A stretch of 64,000 nucleotides of DNA from Ruminococcaceae bacterium YRB3002 (GTDB lineage: Bacteria > Bacillota > Clostridia > Saccharofermentanales > Saccharofermentanaceae), in the NCBI GenBank assembly GCA_900099715.1, contig FMTG01000007.1, forward strand, positions 26,680 through 90,679. Reading direction: 5' to 3'. The notes below the pieces were generated by a model. That model worked only from the letters and a program-made list of their open reading frames with translations, made no database searches and was not told the origin of the DNA. The stretch's first letter is position 1. Each line of letters opens with the position of its first letter. Both the position numbers and the translations under genes were made by a program. Below, in pieces: positions 59,772-64,000 of the stretch.

Positions 59772-61226
59772 ATGACAGATCGAAAATGTATAACACGTGT
59801 AACATCCGTAATAATAGCGGGTCTGATGATATCATTCAGTTTGGGAAGGATCCCGGTGGCCGCAGCTGATGAGATAATGTCAGCCACTGACGCGGCAGGG
59901 GCTATAGGTGCCGGCTGGAATCTGGGAAACACACTTGATTCCTACGGCACATGGATAAGTGCGTCCGGCGACAGCGCCGACCCCTACGAGACTGCCTGGG
60001 GCAATCCCTCTACGACCAAAGCCATGATCGACAGCGTGAAGGAACAGGGCTTTAATGCCGTCAGGATACCGGTCACCTGGTCACAGCATATTGACGGCAG
60101 CGGCCACGTCATGAGCGGATGGATGAACCGTGTCAAGGAGGTTGTTGACTACGCTTACGATGACGGGCTCTACGTCATACTCAATGTTCACCACGATACC
60201 GGTGAAGGCGGGGGAGATAAGGTGGCATGGGTTTTCGCGGAGACGTCGAATTACGATCAGAACAAGGCGAAGTACCAGACCCTGTGGACGGAGATCGCCA
60301 CCGAGTTCAAGGACTACGGCGGCAGGCTCATGTTCGAGGGATATAACGAGATGATGGATTCGGGCAATACCTGGAATGCGCCGCGCAGTAATTCCTCGTA
60401 TCAGGCGGTCAACGACTATGCACAGCTGTTTGTGGATACGGTCAGGTCGACCGGCGGCAATAATGCCACGCGCAATCTCATCGTGAATACGTATGTGTCG
60501 TCGGTGGATCAGGCTGTGCTGGATAACTTTGTGCTGCCGTCGGACAGCGCTAAGGGCCACCTGCTGTGCGAGGTTCATGTGTACAGTCCATGGGGATTTA
60601 CGGGAACTTCGCAGAGCGTTACGTGGACGTCTGTGCATAATGATTTCGGGCAGAGCGATAAGGATGAGATCGACGATATCATGAGGAGGCTCAAGGCTTT
60701 CTCCGACAGGCTCGGTGTGCCGGTGATCATCGGTGAGTACGGGGCCGAGTTCAAGAATAATGAGGACCAGATATCGCTCTACGCCAACTACTTTGTGGGT
60801 ATGGCGGGGCAGAACGGGATCAAGTGTTTCTACTGGGACAACGGGGATTACAAGACTTCCGGAGAGGGAGGATATGCCATCTTTGACCGTAAGAATATGA
60901 CGTGGAAGACGTCCATTACCGAGGCGATCACAAAGGCGGCTGCGGCTTATGTGACAGAAGTGACTGATACGGAAGAGACCGGGGAGACTTCGGCGGAGAC
61001 GACTGTTGAGACGACAGTTGAGACAACGGCCGGGACTTCGGAGGAGACTTCCGGGACTGAAGCGGCATCAACATCAGCGCCCGCAGCAGCGGCAACATCG
61101 GCGGCTGCGGCAGAGAAGGAGGGAGGCAGCGGCTCGCTCGTGCCGTTCATCGTTGTTGATGCTGTGCTTGTGGCAGGTGCAGTGGGTCTTACAGCATACT
61201 ATCTGGTGAAGCGCAAGCAGGCGTGA
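59772..61226 (+). CDS. Membrane-anchored GH5 cellulase (endo-beta-glucanase)
   Basis: The 484-residue product starts after AGGAGG. It has a signal peptide (cut near PVAAADE, about residue 33), a GH5 catalytic domain (about 38-385), a Thr/Glu-rich linker (about 395-450) and a C-terminal helix with KRKQA tail. GH5 motifs are GWNLGNTLDSYG, VRIPVTW, LNVHHD, GYNEM with the acid/base glutamate near 200, and IGEYGAE with the nucleophile near 322; CFYWDNGD follows. It cleaves beta-1,4-glucan outside the cell while tethered to the membrane. No LPXTG sortase motif or carbohydrate-binding module is present. The linker repeats ETTVETTV suggest a flexible wall-spanning spacer. Confidence 0.92.
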   Translation: MTDRKCITRVTSVIIAGLMISFSLGRIPVAAADEIMSATDAAGAIGAGWNLGNTLDSYGTWISASGDSADPYETAWGNPSTTKAMIDSVKEQGFNAVRIPVTWSQHIDGSGHVMSGWMNRVKEVVDYAYDDGLYVILNVHHDTGEGGGDKVAWVFAETSNYDQNKAKYQTLWTEIATEFKDYGGRLMFEGYNEMMDSGNTWNAPRSNSSYQAVNDYAQLFVDTVRSTGGNNATRNLIVNTYVSSVDQAVLDNFVLPSDSAKGHLLCEVHVYSPWGFTGTSQSVTWTSVHNDFGQSDKDEIDDIMRRLKAFSDRLGVPVIIGEYGAEFKNNEDQISLYANYFVGMAGQNGIKCFYWDNGDYKTSGEGGYAIFDRKNMTWKTSITEAITKAAAAYVTEVTDTEETGETSAETTVETTVETTAGTSEETSGTEAASTSAPAAAATSAAAAEKEGGSGSLVPFIVVDAVLVAGAVGLTAYYLVKRKQA

Positions 61227-61261
61227 GCCGGTGTAAGCAGGTTTAGGGGGATTTAAGGGTT

Positions 61262-62008
61262 ATGGCATTCGCTGGGATGTTTCTCGGTACGGTATTCCTG
61301 ATATTTGCGGTGATCGCGTATGTGATCGCCTTCATCGAGCTGATCGTGGCGATCGTGCTTCTCGTAAACAAGAAAAAGACGCCCGCCATCGTCCTGTTCA
61401 TACTGTCTGCGATACCGGGTGTCGTAACGCTGGCGTTTATCATCTGGTTTTCAATAACCACGAACCTGCCGTCATACGATACGCCTGACGGCGGCACGGT
61501 GACGGTGGCCATGCACGACGTGCAGGAGATGAAGCTTTATATAGCCGACCGCAATATGGAAGGTCTGAGCGGGTACCTGGATAAGCACCCGGAGCTGATC
61601 TACTATCAGGATACGAACCACATCACGCTGCTGGAGTACGCGCTGCGCAACTGTGATGTGGAGCTGATGGAGGTGGCGTATGACCACGGGGCGAGGTTCG
61701 ACGATAAGGCGGCACATAAGAATCTGGTGTACGATTATTCGCTGCAGGTGTTTCTGAGGGACCTGGGGTACGATGTTTTCGCGAGGGGGATAGTGGATAC
61801 GGATACGGACCGGTTTACGCCAGGGGTCACGACGGATGAGATAATCGAGACGGCAAGGTTCGCGCTTGAGCACGGGGCGAGAGCGGAGTGGAATACGAAC
61901 CACGGGTACGGAACTTTCGCGAATACTGTGGAGGACTGGATCGGCATTGACGGTGAGATCAGCGCGAAGGATGAGGAGCTCCTGCGGCTGGCTAAGAATG
62001 CTTTGTAA
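61262..62008 (+). CDS. Membrane protein with ankyrin-like cytosolic or external domain
   Basis: The 248-residue product has two N-terminal hydrophobic helices (about 5-35 and 42-65). Residues 90-245 contain ankyrin-like helical pairs: LSGYLDKHPELIYYQD then NHITLLEYALRNCDVELMEVAYDHGARFDD, and EIIETARFALEHGARAEWN. Only two or three repeats are recognisable. Ankyrin repeats bind proteins. ATG 61262 follows AGGGGGA by 10 bases. No partner is suggested by its neighbours, GH5 and DUF1846. Confidence 0.65.
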   Translation: MAFAGMFLGTVFLIFAVIAYVIAFIELIVAIVLLVNKKKTPAIVLFILSAIPGVVTLAFIIWFSITTNLPSYDTPDGGTVTVAMHDVQEMKLYIADRNMEGLSGYLDKHPELIYYQDTNHITLLEYALRNCDVELMEVAYDHGARFDDKAAHKNLVYDYSLQVFLRDLGYDVFARGIVDTDTDRFTPGVTTDEIIETARFALEHGARAEWNTNHGYGTFANTVEDWIGIDGEISAKDEELLRLAKNAL

Positions 62009-62078
62009 TTTGTAATATTTATCGTTATTATTCTTTGCTACAATATTCGGCAGAAGTGTAGTGAGGAGGATGGCCGTT

Positions 62079-63563
62079 ATGTATAAGATCGGTTTTGATA
62101 ATGATAAGTATGTTTCAATGCAGAGTGAGCATATCAGGGAGAGGATAGAGCAGTTCGGCGGAAAGCTCTACCTGGAGTTCGGCGGAAAGCTCTTCGACGA
62201 CTACCACGCATCCCGCGTGCTTCCGGGGTTCCAGCCCGACAGTAAGATCAGGATGCTGAAGGAGCTGTCCGACGACTGCGAGATCGTTATCGCCATCAAT
62301 GCCGACGCCATCGAGAAGAGCAAGCGCAGAGGCGACATCGGTATTACTTATGACCAGGAAGTCCTCAGGCTCATCGATGCATTTACCGAGTTCGGCCTCT
62401 ACGTGGGCAGCGTCTGCATCACCCAGTTCCAGGGCCAGTGCCTCGCCGAGAAGTTTGAAGCCCGCCTTAAGCAGCTGGGCATCAAGAGCTACCGCCACTA
62501 TCCCATCGCCGGATACCCTATGGACATCCCGCTCATCGTCAGCGAGGACGGTTACGGAAAGAATGATTATATCGAGACATCGCGCCGTCTGGTCGTTGTC
62601 ACGGCGCCAGGTCCCGGTTCAGGAAAGATGGCCACATGCCTGTCCCAGCTCTACCACGAGAATAAGCGCGGCATCAAGGCCGGCTATGCCAAATTCGAGA
62701 CATTCCCCATCTGGAGCATCCCGCTCCAGCATCCCGTCAACGTCGCTTACGAGGCGGCCACAGCTGACCTCGCCGACGTCAATATGATCGACCCGTTCCA
62801 CCTTGAGGCGTACGGCAAGACAACAGTCAACTACAACCGCGACGTGGAAATATTCCCCGTTGTCAACGCCATCTTCGACAAGATCTACGGCGAGTCCCCC
62901 TACAAGAGCCCCACGGACATGGGCGTCAACATGGCGGGCTTTGCCATCGTCGATGACGCCGTTTGCTCCGAGGCCTCCAGAATGGAGATCATCCGCCGCT
63001 ATTACCAGGCGAAAGTAGGCGTCCGCCAGGGCCTCTCCGACGGCTCCGACGTCGCGAAAATCGAGCTCCTCATGAACAAGGGCGGCATAGATACCTCAGA
63101 CCGCCGCGTCATCGGCGCCGCTCTGGTCCGCGCCGACCAGACCGAAGGCCCCGCCGTCGCCATGGAGCTCCCCTCCGGCCAGGTAGTTACCGGCAAGACC
63201 ACGGATCTCCTGGGTCCCGCATCCGCGTGCCTTCTTAATGCGCTCAAGGTACTCGCCGGAATCTCCCACGATATCCCCCTGATATCACCCAACGTTATCG
63301 AACCTATCCAGGATCTGAAGATAAACCACATGGGCAACCACAACCCGCGTCTCCACACAGACGAGGTTCTGATCGCTCTGGCTATGTCCGCCGCCACGAA
63401 CCCCGTGGCCGAGCTCGCAATGCAGCAGCTGGGCAATCTTGTCCATTCTGACGTCCACTCGACGACCATTCTGTCCAGTGTGGACATGAATGTTTTCCGC
63501 AAGCTCGGGGTCGACGTGACCTGCGAACCCAATTACCAGACTAAGAAGCTGTATCACAAGTAA
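62079..63563 (+). CDS. DUF1846 protein
   Basis: The 494-residue product is taken from ATG 62079, 9 bases after GAGGAGG; a GTG at 62061 and an ATG at 62070 are upstream or too close. It matches DUF1846 along its length: KIGFDNDKYVSMQSEHI opening, YLEFGGKLFDDYHASRVLPGF, VVVTAPGPGSGKMATCLSQLYHE, TDMGVNMAGF and a final KLGVDVTCEPNYQTKK. The GPGPGSGK stretch resembles a phosphate-binding loop. The family is common in Firmicutes and of unknown function. An extended -10 (TGCTACAAT, 62037-62044... on the plus strand) may drive it. The repeat block follows 4 bases after its stop. Confidence 0.92.
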   Translation: MYKIGFDNDKYVSMQSEHIRERIEQFGGKLYLEFGGKLFDDYHASRVLPGFQPDSKIRMLKELSDDCEIVIAINADAIEKSKRRGDIGITYDQEVLRLIDAFTEFGLYVGSVCITQFQGQCLAEKFEARLKQLGIKSYRHYPIAGYPMDIPLIVSEDGYGKNDYIETSRRLVVVTAPGPGSGKMATCLSQLYHENKRGIKAGYAKFETFPIWSIPLQHPVNVAYEAATADLADVNMIDPFHLEAYGKTTVNYNRDVEIFPVVNAIFDKIYGESPYKSPTDMGVNMAGFAIVDDAVCSEASRMEIIRRYYQAKVGVRQGLSDGSDVAKIELLMNKGGIDTSDRRVIGAALVRADQTEGPAVAMELPSGQVVTGKTTDLLGPASACLLNALKVLAGISHDIPLISPNVIEPIQDLKINHMGNHNPRLHTDEVLIALAMSAATNPVAELAMQQLGNLVHSDVHSTTILSSVDMNVFRKLGVDVTCEPNYQTKKLYHK

Positions 63564-63566
63564 GGC

Positions 63567-63706
63567 TCAAACGCGTGTTTTGCGGCACTTCGAACAGGTC
63601 CTCACCGGCTTCGCCGGTTGCGGAACTTGTGGCGCAAAACACGCGTTCTCGCTTCGGGAGTGGCTTCGAAATGTGAAATGGGGACGGTTCTCAATTGTCA
63701 CATTTT
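63567..63706 (+). repeat. Composite dispersed repeat after the DUF1846 gene
   Basis: It opens with CTCAAACGCGTGTTTTGCGGCACTTCG split as CTCAAACGCGTG and GCACTTCGAACAGG, a variant of the 4098 segment, with the inverted form CGCAAAACACGCGTT at 63634. A family A copy follows at 63669-63706. Confidence 0.7.
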
Positions 63707-63743
63707 TTGAAGAGCTGATTACCTTGGTATGATATTTACTGAA

Positions 63744-63860
63744 ATCCCGACTGAATGCCCGACCTGTAGTCGGGATTTCAGTCGGATTTTTACCTGAAAC
63801 AGAGCATTTTCCGACTCATATCCCGACTCATAGTCGGGGTTATAGTCGGGATTTATCTTC
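63744..63860 (+). terminator. Two GTCGGG hairpins, first terminator-like
   Basis: AATCCCGACTGAATGCCCGAC pairs with GTCGGGATTTCAGTCGGATT and is followed by TTTACC. A second hairpin (63813-63856) uses TCCCGACTCATAGTC... and GTTATAGTCGGGA. The first matches 45939-45983. Confidence 0.65.
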
Positions 63861-63905
63861 TGATTTCCGGATGTGAAACTACTACTATGATGGCTAGAAT
63901 GGAAA

Positions 63906-64000
63906 TGTATGTCAAAAGTCGATTTTTAGAAGTTTGACATACAAAATCACATGAAAATGTATGTCAAAGTTGGATTTTCGAGAGTTTGACATACAAAATC
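63906..64000. repeat. TTTGACATACA hairpin array, cut by window end
   Basis: Two hairpin units identical over 95 of 95 bases to 46545-46639. The array probably continues past the window. Confidence 0.9.

Noticed and set aside
59772..61226. Sortase-anchored (LPXTG) cellulase
   Set aside because: The C-terminus has a membrane helix and basic tail but no LPXTG or variant before it.

Overview
The window looks like a chromosome segment of a gut- or rumen-type Clostridia (Bacillota; Lachnospiraceae- or Oscillospiraceae-like, family not certain). This rests on AGGAGG-type ribosome binding sites, TTGACA/TATAAT promoters with 17-base spacers, a RibU transporter under an FMN riboswitch, a wall/membrane-anchored GH5 cellulase, a stand-alone AICAR formyltransferase, a DUF4250 gene and a DUF1846 gene. 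No tRNA, rRNA, CRISPR array or transposase gene was recognised.

Layout. 0-4.1 kb: two divergent small double-glycine-leader peptides (one with a TGPL-repeat core), a zinc-ribbon membrane protein and a GGDEF-EAL protein. 4.1-5.1 kb: gene-free block of short repeated words. 5.1-8.8 kb: acyltransferase, XRE-AbrB regulator, decayed hydrolase, degenerate GGDEF-EAL protein. 9.0-15.2 kb: YbjN-like protein, a soluble ClpB-type AAA / receiver-like / FtsH-M41 fusion protease, and a CASTOR/POLLUX-like RCK channel.

15.3-34.8 kb is the most striking part: a single-direction, visibly more AT-rich block of about 14 tightly packed genes. It encodes a HerA/VirD4-like ATPase with a degenerate partner, a GrpE-like protein, two divergent Hsp70s, a giant J-like/zinc-ribbon/FN3 protein, three zinc-ribbon GTPases of the DO-GTPase type, a GAP1-like protein, a DUF2185 (Imm33-like) plus GH-E nuclease pair, and two membrane proteins. 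I read it as a chaperone-plus-GTPase conflict or stress system with an embedded toxin/immunity-like cassette. A truncated oxidoreductase remnant lies at its right edge.

35.1-45.7 kb: a large protein ending in a Nudix domain, a convergent RCK/RyR/CARF-like/PD-(D/E)XK (Card1-like) fusion, and a five-gene operon (N-formylglutamate amidohydrolase-like, two RimK-type ATP-grasp ligases, a beta-barrel membrane protein, AICAR formyltransferase). 45.7-46.8 kb: second gene-free repeat block. 46.8-54.5 kb: paired DUF697-type GTPases, divergent J-domain protein, DUF4250, gpmI, HD phosphohydrolase, class II aldolase. 54.5-63.6 kb: esterase, riboswitch-RibU, putP with two membrane proteins, GH5, an ankyrin-like membrane protein, DUF1846. 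The window ends inside a third repeat block whose last 95 bases exactly copy part of the second.

All family assignments are by eye from motifs; no database search or composition calculation was run.
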